This document shows positions 31,370 to 42,945 of a stretch of DNA of 64,000 bases, piece by piece; position 1 is the stretch's first letter, and the number at the start of each line of letters is the position of its first letter. The position numbers and the translations under genes were made by a program. The DNA comes from Unio delphinus (lineage: Eukaryota > Mollusca > Bivalvia > Unionida > Unionidae). Location: NCBI GenBank assembly GCA_029339505.1, contig JAQISU010000171.1:1110001-1174000 (forward strand), read 5' to 3'. The notes below the pieces were generated by a model. It was not told where the DNA came from. It saw only the letters and a program-made list of their open reading frames with translations, and made no database searches.

Positions 31370-31718
31370 TTTCTGTGTTGGTAGCCTAGAATACCAGATA
31401 GGAATTTTAAGTGGTGTATATAACGCGTAAATGCTTTAGGCGGCGCTAACTCATATGAATCGAAATAAACAATTGTACGCGGATCAATCACGTATGCAAC
31501 GCAGTGAGTTCCAGGTCCGGTGCTGTTATCGAGCTTTTTTTTAATGATACCTGTTTCAGTGTTGTTTGGTTGTTGTGGTAACTGATCTCGCATAAAAACA
31601 CCGCTAAAGTTTTTTATCCTAGTTTTTTAGTAGCATCGAGTAAATGAAAATTTGACATCGGCGACAATATTTGTGTTAGTAAACGGTTCCTAGTCTCAGG
31701 CCCTTTCTGCTGTACCAT
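31366..31718 (-). pseudogene. adenain-like cysteine protease, truncated
   Basis: The N-terminal frame begins MVQQKGPETRNRLLTQILSP, and a second frame from about 31610 contains RDQLPQQ. The core has the active-site His in GPGTHCVAYVIDP and the acidic partner in VYFDSYELAPP, the signature of adenovirus/Polinton maturation proteases (C48/C5 class fold). The C-terminal part that should carry the catalytic Gln and Cys is missing: the frame ends GILGYQHRK. The usual Trp after the His is Cys here. So this copy should be inactive. A frame break near an A5 run at about 31615 splits the start. Its normal role is cleavage of capsid precursors. Confidence 0.75.
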
Positions 31719-31740
31719 GAATACGGAGTTCCTGGTAGTC

Positions 31741-32144
31741 TTAGACCCTTTCCTGATCGTTTCTTTTTTTGTACCCTTTTCCAGTTGCTTTCTTTAGTGC
31801 CATCCCTGCCGCTGTACCAACGGCTCCAAGAGCGGCGGCTTTTGCTACCGCTGGGGCCGCGGCCGCAATCAACGCTGGTAACGCAGCGAAAAGTGGAAAT
31901 ATACCACCTGCTTTTATCATGTTCTTTACTGCGGCCGCAGAGAGAATGACCTGAACACCTTTATTATCTTTGTTGGCATCATTGAGAAGTTTTATCTGAC
32001 GAGTTGTCAATGACAATTTATTTTGACCACCAGAAATCTGATTGTGCTTCAACGACATTGTGGTTCCACATTTTTAATTGATTCTGATTGCAATTTTTTA
32101 ATTTGAACAGGAGTTAACGTAACACTAACATGACTATATGACAT
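31741..32144 (-). pseudogene. pVI/pX-like minor virion protein with hydrophobic helix
   Basis: The start frame (ATG 32144, MSYSHVSVTLTPVQIKKLQS) shifts to the frame at 32058, which continues LSLTTRQIKLLNDANKDNKG. It then has VQVILSAAAVKNMIKAGGIF, an Ala-rich hydrophobic stretch and a basic tail (KKATGKGYKKR). The order 'linker, QVILS, G-rich, Ala/hydrophobic helix, basic GKG tail' is a typical Polinton minor protein, comparable in layout to adenovirus membrane-active and core proteins. The GKGYKK context may be a protease or DNA-binding tail. The frame break near 32060-32100 includes a 6-T run. Confidence 0.6.
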
Positions 32145-32171
32145 TTTATTTAATAACAGAAATCTAATTTT

Positions 32172-33614
32172 CTACAACATATTTTCTACTGGTGCATCAA
32201 CTACTCTCATTCGTCCACCAACACCTTCGAGTAGCGTAGATTTGTCAATGAGAATAACAGCAACTGCTCTGTAATTAGGGATAGTGAAAACACCACCTAC
32301 AACCGGACGAGTTACACGAGCTCTGAAGTATATGTCAACTACGGATTGTCTGGTTAAATCAAGATGTTCCAGCGAGATGTAATAGATGGGATATAGATTT
32401 TTAAAATCAAATTGTGATATTTGCAGACCAGTATCCACATTATTAACGCGTCCCATAAATGTTAACAAACGATGATACGCGCGTGCTATTTGGTTGGTTC
32501 CGTAATCAAGTAGTATATCCTCGGATGGTTCCTGTTGGCCGTTTATTCTCAATGATACTTCATTAACACCTATTTGATCAAATATTATATGACTCCGTTC
32601 CTGAGAGTTTAATCGCACCTTATCCTGTAACGCAATAAATATATGACGCGGAGCTGAAACACCTTGTTTTGATGCCAGGTGCCATGTAAGTGTACTATCA
32701 ATATTAGAATCCATGGTATCTGTTGTTGTTTTTAGCCATGATAGTAATGATTTTCCTCCATGATCCATAAATGATAGTAATCTTTCTTCCATGGTGATTG
32801 ATGGAGTCATTACTGGCATCCACAATGACAGTTTTGATATAATGACTTTACCAGCGGCAACACCAGCATCACGCCAGATTGCATCATTATCGCTACCGTT
32901 TCGTACGAGTACTACTGTATGCTTCGCTCCATAGATAACGGTTCTAACATTTCTGCAAAATCCGAAAATATGATGTAGTGGAATCGCGCATGAAAATTGT
33001 CGACGCTGTCCTTGCAACATTGCTACGCGTGTTGCAAACCATAAGTTGTAATTAGGATTAGTACTTTTTATAATATCAAAAGCAGCAGCATGACTATCTT
33101 CGTGTTCTATCATCTGGTTGGGGATTAACTGCAGTAGCTTGCGGTGTCAGCAATTTAGTATACTGAATGTGTTCAGCGTGATTAGTAATATCCTTAGAGA
33201 ACATCATAGATGGGCCTGCCGATCTTGTATAATCATTAGAATATCTTGCCAACCCCACTATTGTTGTGGAAACATCAACCTCACGCTCTATACATTCAAT
33301 TTCTCTTCCATCAATAATGCATTTAGCACTCTCGAATAGCGCCATGATACCATAATTGACAAAACAACTCGGACATTTGGGTCATCTGCATATGGTGTAT
33401 CAGCTGCAACATTTGTTACGAGTTCTCCTTCTACTTCGATAAATGCTGCAGCGGGTTGAAAGTATTTGCTGGTATCATGGACCTGAAGTTCGATTCTTGA
33501 TCGAAGATCCGGTTGTACTGGATGATAGGAATAGAATTGATAATCGCGTACAGAATCATTCTTGCGTACTGGGGCGTCCATATCAAACGCTGGGTCAGGA
33601 GCCGATTTGAACAT
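32172..33614 (-). pseudogene. Polinton major capsid protein (double jelly-roll type), two frame breaks
   Basis: Three consecutive frames (33614-33350, 33345-33110 and 33113-32172) together cover about 480 codons, a normal length for this family. The first has SRIELQVHDTSKYFQPAAAF, a capsid-type N-terminal strand pattern. The second has ESAKCIIDGREIECIE and a conserved tract with YSNDYTRSAG. The third has FSCAIPLHHIFGFCRNVRTV and DTGLQISQFDFKNLY and ends RMRVVDAPVENML. The PLHHIFGFCRNV region is characteristic of the F54H12.2-like protein group in invertebrate genomes, which I take as Polinton hexon-like capsid protein. Frame breaks lie near 33350 and 33110. The gene is central in a same-strand cluster of virion genes. 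Confidence 0.75.
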
Positions 33615-33634
33615 ATTATTATATATTTCTTGAT

Positions 33635-34044
33635 CTAAATCGTGATTTCAAAACTACTTCCCGCTATCATATTTGCAGTAATATTTCCCTGAGTGTCATA
33701 TCCTTCATTTATCCGTGATGCTATATTCTGCTCCACCGCGTTCTTTATTATTTTGCTAATACTTGCAGGTATAATTTCCGTAGATGGTAGTGATCCTAGT
33801 GATGGTGATTTTGTCCTTGGTTTCTTTCGTCGCCGACCTAACACTAGCTGTTTTTTCCTTTAGCCGCGGAAAATGCTTTCCCGGCGACATCACCAACAGC
33901 GCTAATACCCTTATCACGAATCACAGCAATAGCTTTAACTGATAACTGTTTTGCGATTGGTGCTATTTTTGGAGCCATTCTTGCAAATAACCCTGTAATG
34001 GTATTGCCGAAACCATCTCCATAGTACGCTCTATAAACAGGCAA
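33635..34044 (-). pseudogene. basic, Gly/Ala-rich minor virion protein, frameshifted
   Basis: The frame from ATG 34044 starts MPVYRAYYGDGFGNTITGLF and is amphipathic and basic. At a 6-T run (33851-33856) it shifts to a frame with GRRRKKPRTKSPSLGSLPST, a strongly basic patch, ending FEITI. A GTG at 33844 could be misread as a separate start. The GDG.G...G.F.R start and the basic tail resemble a Polinton small core or penton-associated protein. ATTTAAAT precedes the gene at about 34102-34109. Confidence 0.6.
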
Positions 34045-34128
34045 TCGTGAGTTTACTAAGTCATGGTTGGTTTATTGTGGTTGCAGTGTATGATCATCTT
34101 ATTTAAATGCTATTTATCTAATCAGTGA

Positions 34129-34488
34129 TTAATCACTGTGGCAACAGTCCGCTAGTTTATCAATAAACTCTCGGTATACACTAATATCCATGACACCACC
34201 CTCAAATAGTCGTCTGTAGATATCAGCGGCCTCATTAATTATTTCCAGTGAGTTATTTCCAGCTCGTTTCCCTCCTACGAGAACTTCTAATCGTGATATA
34301 TCCCCGAGAATATTACTAAGACAATGAACTAGACCACTACCTGAAATCCCCCTTGGGGCTCCACTTTGAGAAAAACCCTTACCGATAGTTGCAACTTGTA
34401 TGGGATCAACTGCGGCTCTTTTTTTTATTTCCTCGGGGGGGAGGTCATATGGTGGTAGACCGCTTTTTATATCTTCTATTTTATTCAC
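34129..34488 (-). CDS. small virion-cluster protein of unknown function, 119 aa
   Basis: This uninterrupted frame starts MNKIEDIKSGLPPYDLPPEE. The C-terminal half is helical: SGLVHCLSNILGDISRLEVL, then an AGNNSLEIINEAADIYRRL tract and a final DCCHSD. The 'AGNNS..I.NE......L...G.....Y' pattern is one I recall from a conserved small ORF of Polinton structural clusters. No enzyme motif is seen. It is the most upstream intact gene of the cluster. Confidence 0.65.
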   Translation of the reverse strand: MNKIEDIKSGLPPYDLPPEEIKKRAAVDPIQVATIGKGFSQSGAPRGISGSGLVHCLSNILGDISRLEVLVGGKRAGNNSLEIINEAADIYRRLFEGGVMDISVYREFIDKLADCCHSD

Positions 34489-34599
34489 ATAATACTTAAA
34501 ATTATTATCATCTTTTTTATTATAATTCCACCGTGATTTGCCAAATATATTTTTCTATACCAGGTGTCAGCGGTTTTTATAGAGTCTTCAAATCCATCG

Positions 34600-35235
34600 T
34601 TTATATATTTTTGCCTTGTCCCCTTTTGAATGAATTAGCAGCGAAATCAGCTAATTCATCATCCGTGGAAATATTTTGAATTTCATCCAATGCCTCATTC
34701 GTAAATATCTTATCAGGTAAATATATTCGCTCTCTAGAAATTTATTCTTCTTCTTCAATTTGTTGTTGTTCATCATCTTCTTCAATAATATCACCTAGTG
34801 TTGTTGTTCTCGTTGTTCACGTTGTTCTTGTTCAAGTCGTTCACATTGTTCTTGTTCTTGTTGTTCCTGAAGTCGTGCAGCGGCCATTATATCACCAGGA
34901 AGTGTTTTAAAGATTCCTTTGTTTGCTTGATCTCTTTGCTATTTTTTTAAGTACAGGAAGAAGGGCCGGTTTTTTCCCTCGTTGTTCCTCAGGAATATCT
35001 CCCCATATGGCTTTTCAAGTGGTCGATACGACCTTCCCAGTTGCTGTAGTAATGGGTTTGAATAATTGTTCAGTACCCGTAGTGAAGTCGGTTTGAAATT
35101 CTTGTCTTGCTTTTAGCTTATTTCGAACGGAACCACGAACCGGAATAAATCTCTTAATCGCAGCCAATCTTTCGCGTGCTAATCTAGTTGTTAGGGCTTC
35201 ACCTACCCTTATAAATTAATATACGATCTAAATTG
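34600..35235 (-). pseudogene. degraded Glu/Gln-rich virion-cluster protein
   Basis: On the - strand, frames containing TRLARERLAAIKRFIPVRGS and TGTEQLFKPITTATGKVV are followed by a Gln/Glu-rich tract (EQQEQEQCERLEQEQ near 34800-34880). A last part, YLPDKIFTNEALDEIQNIST, ends near 34603. At least four stops or frame changes interrupt it. The first part matches the + strand fragment at 27005. It is probably a scaffold-like or DNA-binding low-complexity protein; that is inference. Confidence 0.5.
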
Positions 35236-35499
35236 TAAGTGAAAACTCACCCACCCCCGACAGTGTGTTCATTACTTCGGCGTTAGTGATAAATCATCGA
35301 ACATTATCATACCCGTCTTTAAAATTTCCGTCTATACAAATTCGTTCTATGCGAGCAAGCGCATATATGTCTATAGAATTATATGTCAATGGGGCTTTAT
35401 TGTATGCGGATTACTCAACTGCAACGGGTTGGGCATTGTTTAGAGTGTCAATCCATGGAGGGATTTTCACTGTGTTGAGGCAACCAAAGGGTGATTTTC
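35236..35499. other. spacer with one unassigned short frame
   Basis: A + strand frame of 81 codons (35265-35510) exists but has no homologue that I can see in element A and overlaps the end of the copy-2 gene on the other strand. I do not call it a gene. Confidence 0.3.
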
Positions 35500-35843
35500 A
35501 TTTTGTCTGATAATTTCTCTTATTGTTTTGATTTTCGAGTTTATTGTGCGTTTGATTTCATATTGTTTGCCCAATTCACTTCTGACCTTTTCGACAGCAG
35601 TGAATAACGGATAAATTTGTTAATGTCGTTACAAAATCCAAGTGAGTCATTTACCGCGTGCTGAATTCGTTTGATCAACCCATACTGCCTTGGAAGGACA
35701 TATCTATTATTCTGGGCGCTATCATCAAAAGCATGAAATTCAGAGAGAATCTGATTACAATCTATATTATCTGATAATTGTATTCCTTGATTTTTCAAAT
35801 TTGAAATCTCAATTATAATGACATTCATATTTTCGAAATTCAT
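35500..35843 (-). pseudogene. copy-2 homologue of the unknown ORF at 20140
   Basis: It starts MNFENMNVIIIEISNLKNQG and contains RYVLPRQYGLIKRIQ, with the same order as the copy-1 protein. A frame change near 35610 separates this from the C-terminal half (KVRSELGKQYEIKRTI in the other frame). The gene begins the second replication module and directly follows the virion cluster in the same direction. Confidence 0.65.
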
Positions 35844-35914
35844 TATATGAAATATTATATATCTAATTCATTTTATATATCTAATAAAAAATTAGGGGTT
35901 ATTTTTGACCCGTT

Positions 35915-36180
35915 TTCGTATGATATGATGAACTCCATTCGCTCTAAGGTGTTATTCACATCTTATTGCGCCTAGAGATATTATGCAAGTTATGATATAA
36001 TATGATATGATGAACTCCATTCGCTCTAAGGTGTTATTCACATCATATTGCGCCTAGAGATATTATGCAAGTTATGATATGATTATATATGATATGATAT
36101 GATGAACTCCATTCGCTCTAAGGTATTATACATGAAAACCCCATTTGGAACCTCTCAGGTGTTATTCACATCTGAGAGGC
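35915..36180. repeat. ~80-bp direct repeat and hairpin
   Basis: GATGAACTCCATTCGCTCTA occurs at about 35928, 36009 and 36104. The first two copies are followed by AGGTGTTATTCACATC and TTGCGCCTAGAGATATTATG. At 36151-36179 the same GTGTTATTCACAT sits as the loop between the perfect inverted arms CCTCTCAG and CTGAGAGG. Confidence 0.8.
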
Positions 36181-36282
36181 CCAGAGGTACCACGAAGCAT
36201 AGTCTAAGAGAGGGGATCTAACTCGTCAACTAACGGGGGTTAGAACTCCAAGAAGGTCTGCTTGATGAATGGACGTCACATT

Positions 36283-37019
<737 letters not shown>

Positions 37020-37460
37020 TATTTTTTAGAAAAGCAGATTCATATATTCGTGCTACTTTTCGTACCGAAGATTCGCAAATATCAAAACACCTACCGGCTT
37101 TATTCATTTATTTAAATACTCTTTCTTCGTTAGTTTCTATATTAAATGATATTATAAGTTTCGCATTTTCGAGTGTTTTCCAGCCCCTCCTCGTTTGGAG
37201 CTTTCACTCTCAGTAATAGACTGTAGATTCGATATAAAATTGTTCTTAGGATTAGAATCAATATGATTGATTACAAAACCAACTTTGATCAATCCATTGT
37301 AACATTCATATATTATCCAGTGGTTGAGATATTGTTTCCCTCCATCACCAAACATAAGATATCCAAGACCATTATCATACCCTAATGGTTTCTACAGGCT
37401 GTGGTTTCTGACAATACCATCACGAGTAATCACGGGATGTGGTTGAAATTCTTGGTTCAT
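37020..37460 (-). pseudogene. copy-2 NUMOD4-HNH-NUMOD1 protein, decayed
   Basis: The - strand frames give MNQEFQPHPVITRDGIVRNH near 37460-37400, then NHIDSNPKNNFISNLQSITE in the 37355-37152 frame, and remnants of the NUMOD1 end to about 37020. The HNH His-Asp pair of copy 1 (IDHKD) is changed to INHID. Several stops and frame changes are present. Confidence 0.7.
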
Positions 37461-37499
37461 TTAAATACTATATACTATTTTTCTAATTCATTATTTGGT

Positions 37500-37812
37500 T
37501 TAATCATTACTTGAGAATCTATCAATGTAGTCTTGAGGTGTTCTTATGATTTTGTTCTTGACAGAGTCAAGGACGCTGACACAGTCAGAGTCATTGATGG
37601 AGTTTTTAACTCTATTATCATAATAGCGCTTTAGTTCTCTGTATGGATTACCACTGAGACTTACCACGCACACCTACTCCACATCGTATTCAAGGTAACA
37701 GCCCTAAGCTTCCACAACGTACGCTTTGTAAATGATATCCACAGAATTCATTTATGCATGATTTGTTACAAGTGGTTACTGATCCTATCATAAGCCATTT
37801 GCAATGATTCAT
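37500..37812 (-). pseudogene. copy-2 Cys-rich protein, decayed
   Basis: From ATG 37812 the frame reads MNHCKWLMIGSVTTCNKSC and so matches copy 1. A TGA replaces the Cys in LPCIRCGVG. The tail (YRELKRYYDNRVKN, IIRTPQDYIDRFSS) follows. It is divergent from the copy-2 polymerase gene with a 43-bp gap. Confidence 0.65.
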
Positions 37813-37855
37813 TATATAATAAAGTCTTTATTTAAATACTTGTTTTAATTACAAT

Positions 37856-40800
37856 ATGGAGGAGTTCGAGAGATTATCGAAAATTACGCCTTGGAAAAAT
37901 GTTAAATTCAATATCGATAGAGTCTCTACTGATGTACCAAACGGTCTAATAAGTGAGAGAAGCATGATAGGTAGAATCTGTGATGGTTTTCATGAATTCA
38001 AGCGCGATGGAGCATCTCACTGTTGGTCAACATTTCGAATTGATGGTAGTGTTGATGCTACCATGAACTAAGAAAGAGCAGCAGTGATAATCTCACATCT
38101 TGACCAGAAAAAGTATTTTTTTAGAGTGAAATTCATTATCCGCTCAGAAACGGGGAATTGGATTATACGCGACAAATTTGAACCCATCCTGAAAAATAAG
38201 AGAACTGTCATTATGAGTCAGGATTCCAAACCAGAAATTCTGACTGAGATTGACAAACCGTATTACAAGAGATCCTATCCTGTAACCGCGGTTGTTTATG
38301 GGATCTATCCGATAAATGATAAACCGAGTATTTAATAATTTAAACCCATGACATTTTCGTCGCTGAATTGTGTAGCAGAACAAATAATAGAGCATTTTAC
38401 AGATGCGTTGCGTGGAAACAAATTGACGGATCTAAGACGCACAAAAATAAATGAATGGGGATTAACAGTGAAAGAGAGCGGAGCAGCAATTCAAAATGTG
38501 GCTGCGTTAGAGTGGATACTAAAATTCCCAATATCCGTAGAGACAGTAACAGGCGAAATATTATATGAATCGAAATATAAATCGAGAGGATCTCCAATAA
38601 AAATTATTGACCATAATGCACATGCTTGGACCTCCGCAGTAAAAATATGTCCGCGGGATAGAAAAATTAAATATTACACTGGAAATTTATTTGATTTTAT
38701 TTACGAGTCGAGTAAAAACGATCCTGTGTCAGTGTGGTTACTTCACAGTTTTGAAGACCAAGAGGGAAATTCGATCAATTTGTAAAACCCAATGGCGAAT
38801 TATATCGTACTGAAGCCCTCCACAACGAGATGAAAAAACTAGCTAGTGGTTTTTCAACGGAACACGACGAACAATTACATGTACTAACAAACTGTTTCAC
38901 AATACCGTCAGTTGCAGCTCATTTCACAAGAAAGAGAAATCTATGGAAACCAACAAGAGCAGAATTGCTCTCGGATATCCAAGATTGTTGTGTTATCATG
39001 GTGGATTATGGAATACAAAATATGACCCCAAAAGTGTTATTTCGGTTGCTATGATTGCGTGTTATCCAGGGAGTTTTCTCGGGTACGGAGAATGCTCTGA
39101 GCATTTTAAACGATTTGGGCATCCCACACATGAGATGACCCGTGTTGCGATTAATGACCACTGCCCGATTTTGATTTAACCGGATTCACTCGTGTGATAT
39201 CATTTGAATTGGTTAAAGGACTTCATCCGTGCTGTTATGTTTGGTTTGGTAGACACATCTCTGAAAAACACTGGATGCCAATAGTGTTATTACGGTATAT
39301 AATTGATTCCAAAATGCTGATCATCGCTGATTGTCAGTGAAGCAATTATATCATATCGAAAACAAACTGAAGTCTGGTTACCACAGCCCGATAGTCTAGA
39401 GAGTATAATCACCGAAAACAAAAAATATTTCCTAATCTAGATGAAGAATATATCGTTAGGTGGTCCAAGGAAATCTTTGAAGTTAGAAATAAACACGCAA
39501 AAGATCTCGGTAGAAGAATAATTGGTAAATTCACACAAGGTGGAAAATACGACCATAAACGACATTCTTCGCGGTTGACTATAGATGATGCTGAATACGA
39601 TTTTATCATCGCAGATGTAACATCTAGGGGTATATATATGTAAATCGTAAAGACGCTTTCTTGTCAGATGGAACCAAATTCGGTACAATTGTTACTTATA
39701 ACGACGGAGAAAATCCTCAATATAAGTACTTAAGGTCGTCAATGCTGGTTTATACTTCTATTAATTTACATTCGATGATAAATAGATTTCCTGACACCGC
39801 GGTAAGAGTCGCCACTGATTCATTTTATATAGATATAAAACATAAAGAAGCAGTGGCTGAATTCACTAATTCAGACGAGAATTGGGGATCATGGAGAATT
39901 AAAAAGGAAATACTGCATGATTACTCCAAATCAGCAGCTGTTACAACTGAAAACAATTACTTGACAAATAATCAGATATCAGAACTATCTAATGCACCTT
40001 CAATATCCCATCCAATATGTAGATATAAAACCAGTTACTTAAACGGCTGTGGTGGATCAGGGAAGACGACTCGTGCGATCGAATTATTTCGAGGGAAATC
40101 AAGCATGATTGTTCTAACACCAACACACAGACTTGCAAGAGAGATGAAACAACAAGGAATGAATGCTTGCACTTATCACAGTTTCTTTTGATGGAAAGGT
40201 GACGAATGGACTCCTGATCGAATGGGCGAGAAATATATTCCTGACATCCTCATTTGGGATGAGATATGCACAGTGTCGTTAGATGTATTACAAAGGTTTC
40301 TTGATTGGTTATTGCTAGTGAATACAAACGTAATAATGTGTGGCGATCATGGTCAACCACCACCATTTGTCGGTTTTTTCCCGCATAATTGGGTGAAGAA
40401 TTTTTTAGACTATTATGAAGAAATTAGCACTGATCATAGATCACTTGATAATGAATTATGCGAGTTCAAGATACTAATCAGATTACAACCGGATAGTACC
40501 CAATGTAAAATAGTGCGTGAAATAATTTCAGAAACACAATTAAATGATTTCTGGAAAGCGTGGAGACCAAACGATTTGTTAGTGGCAAGTAAAAAGATAG
40601 AGATATACTTCAGATGAAGTTATTTAACACACACACAAAGAAAAATTTACAACGCTTCCAGTGCCATTGTGTTATAGACCCAAGGATACACGAAGACAAA
40701 ATATCGAAGCTGATATTCCAGGCTTGACAGAGTCAAGGAAGCAGATTCTCGTATTAAATGATATTGTGTTAGTTTGATATCAGTGTCGTCGAAGATGCAT

Positions 40801-41283
40801 TGCGTGCTGATAAATCCCCATGGAAGCTAGGGTACGCAGCGACGATACATTCTTCGCAGGGATTGACTATATCCGATACAATTGCTTTTATCATAGATAA
40901 TCGCATCGAGTGGTCGAATTTAGTTTATCTCGCAGTGTCCAGAGTACGAAGAATAAATCAACTTCTAAGAGTTGTTTTAGATTATAATGGCACCAGCAAC
41001 ACTGATATTGTCAGCGATAACATAATCAGAAAAAAACTCTCTAGTTATAAACAACAGGATTAAAAAAATAACAGAAAATTTGATATTGATGCCGAATTTA
41101 TAATTACACTAAAACAGCAACAGAATAATCACTGCGCGAGTTGTAATTATATAATTCGCTGGTGTTGGTTCGATAAAGTCCCCAGCCAATTTACCGTAGA
41201 CAGAAAAAAATAGCAGTGTTGGTCATACCAGAGATAATGTGATGCTGACTTGTCTTGAGTGTAACTTACGCAGAGGTGCTAGT
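37856..41283 (+). pseudogene. polymerase-helicase-HNH fusion, copy 2, heavily decayed
   Basis: It aligns along the whole copy-1 protein; in one ungapped 91-residue stretch (38357-38630) I count 65 identities. The motif-A Asp is replaced by Ala (GCT 39048-39050 in SVAMIACYPGSF), while motif C RVATDSFYI is kept. Helicase motifs are GCGGSGKTTRA, IIWDEICTV, CGDHGQPPPF, AATIHSSQGLTI and YLAVSRVRR. Breaks include TAA at 38069, a stop at 38333, frame changes near 38770, 39000 and 39170, TGA at 40189, and several after 40615. It retains the helicase middle (DYYEEISTDHRSLD onward) that copy 1 lost. After the helicase an HNH-type Cys cluster follows in the same frame (NNHCASCNYIIRW, FTVDR). Confidence 0.8.
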
Positions 41284-41735
41284 TAAGACCACGCGGCAGT
41301 AATTGAGTATCCTTGGGTATCACTTGTAATCGTTCACGAGTAAAATCCCGCTGAGGAGCAGTTGAATCCAACCTATAAACTGGCGGCCTACCCGTGGATC
41401 GTGTTATGCTAGATATTTTATGCGTAGTGACACTCCAAATAGGATCAGTAGTTCTTTTTTTTTGCTACCTTCGAGCTCTCCTGGTTCATATAAATATCTA
41501 ACAGTGGCATTGCCAAGTATTGGTTGTTTTGAAAAATCATTTTGTCGTTTTATGGGTATATACTTTTTTTTAAACGCGTTGTTAGGTTTCATATTAATTG
41601 TTCGAGTAATCTCATTATTCAGCGCGGTAATTACACCTGGTAATCTCTTGACCCATTCACGAGATCGTTTATCCTGAATAAATTCCTTCGCGTATTGATA
41701 TCCAAATAACCGCTCAGCAAGTGTCCGATTAAATC
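41284..41735 (-). pseudogene. copy-2 integrase C-terminal fragment
   Basis: The - strand encodes the integrase end: FGYQYAKEFIQDKRSREWVK near 41690, NATVRYLYEPGELEG, and RPPVYRLDSTAPQR near 41360. Upstream of 41735 the similarity stops abruptly, so the catalytic core, PLA2-like, ATPase genes and the right end of copy 2 are missing. Confidence 0.85.
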
Positions 41736-42945
41736 AAAAAGCAATTAAAATTAGCGGTACTATATGAGGCTCAATTACCAAATTTAACTTTTACAGAGAT
41801 CTAATAAAAATCAGTCAGATTTCATAATTTGATGAAATAATAGATATTAAAATAATTAAAATCAGTCAGATTTTATAATTTTATAGGTTAATAGCACTAA
41901 AATAATTAAAATCCTATTACATAATAAAATAAATATTCTGATCAGAATTATGAAAAGTATTATCAGAATAATTTTTTATTCTTCGCCGATTTTATACTTT
42001 GATAGTGTAAATTAGTAATAAAATAATGAAAATCAGTCAGAAAATATTAATTTGATAGGGTATATGGTACTTAAAATAAAGAAAACCAGTCACATTGTAT
42101 AATTTGATAGTACCCTAATAACAGTACTAATAAAATGAAAATCCCACTGAAAAACAGAGACAAAAAACTTACATAATAAATATTATCAGAATTTAAAAAA
42201 ATATATTTTTCTTCACCAATTATTGAATTTGATGGGGCATATATCACGAAAGATAATAATTATATGACTGATTTAATAATTTATTGCGGTATATAGTACT
42301 CAAAAAATGAAAACAATTCAGATTTTATAATTGTATGGGGCAATAGGTACTAAAATAAAGCAAATCCTAATGAAAACAGAAAAAGTACATACTAAAAATA
42401 ATATGAATCCCTTGAATAATCTGAATAATCCTCTTTAGGAAATGACAATGTTAACAAAGTCACTAACGGTACTTTAAATTTCATTATCGTTATGATCATT
42501 TGTGACTTTGTCAATAGTTTCACTTTCACTATGGATCGTTTCACGATTTAACATAATTTTCTTAATTGTCTCATACGATTTAACATAATTTTATTAATTG
42601 TCTCACACGATTTAACATAATTTTCTTAATTGTCTCACACGAGTGTTGAAAGCTTTTTTGTTTCATATTCATTAGATAATCCTGATGTAATTTTTTCGAT
42701 AGCGCCTGAGAGAGATACGAATTTGTCAACTTTTATATATTTTACAGTAGCAGCTGGTTGGAAAATTGCTTGTTGAATAAGTTTTTTATCATGAACCTAT
42801 ACGCTGATTATAGTGTATATCTATCTTCAAATTTTCGTGTTGGTAATGATTCAAAATCAGAATCATTTTTTTCATGATTATGTTCATCTAATATTATTAA
42901 GCCGTCATGGTTAAGTTTTTTAATTTGTTTTGTTTTGTACGGCAC
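41736..42945. other. AT-rich sequence after the copy-2 truncation
   Basis: Loose repeats of AAAATAATTAAAATCAGTCA and GATTTTATAATTTGATAGG type (41800-42360) and of CGATTTAACATAATTTTCTT (42540-42650). No coding signal. Confidence 0.5.
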
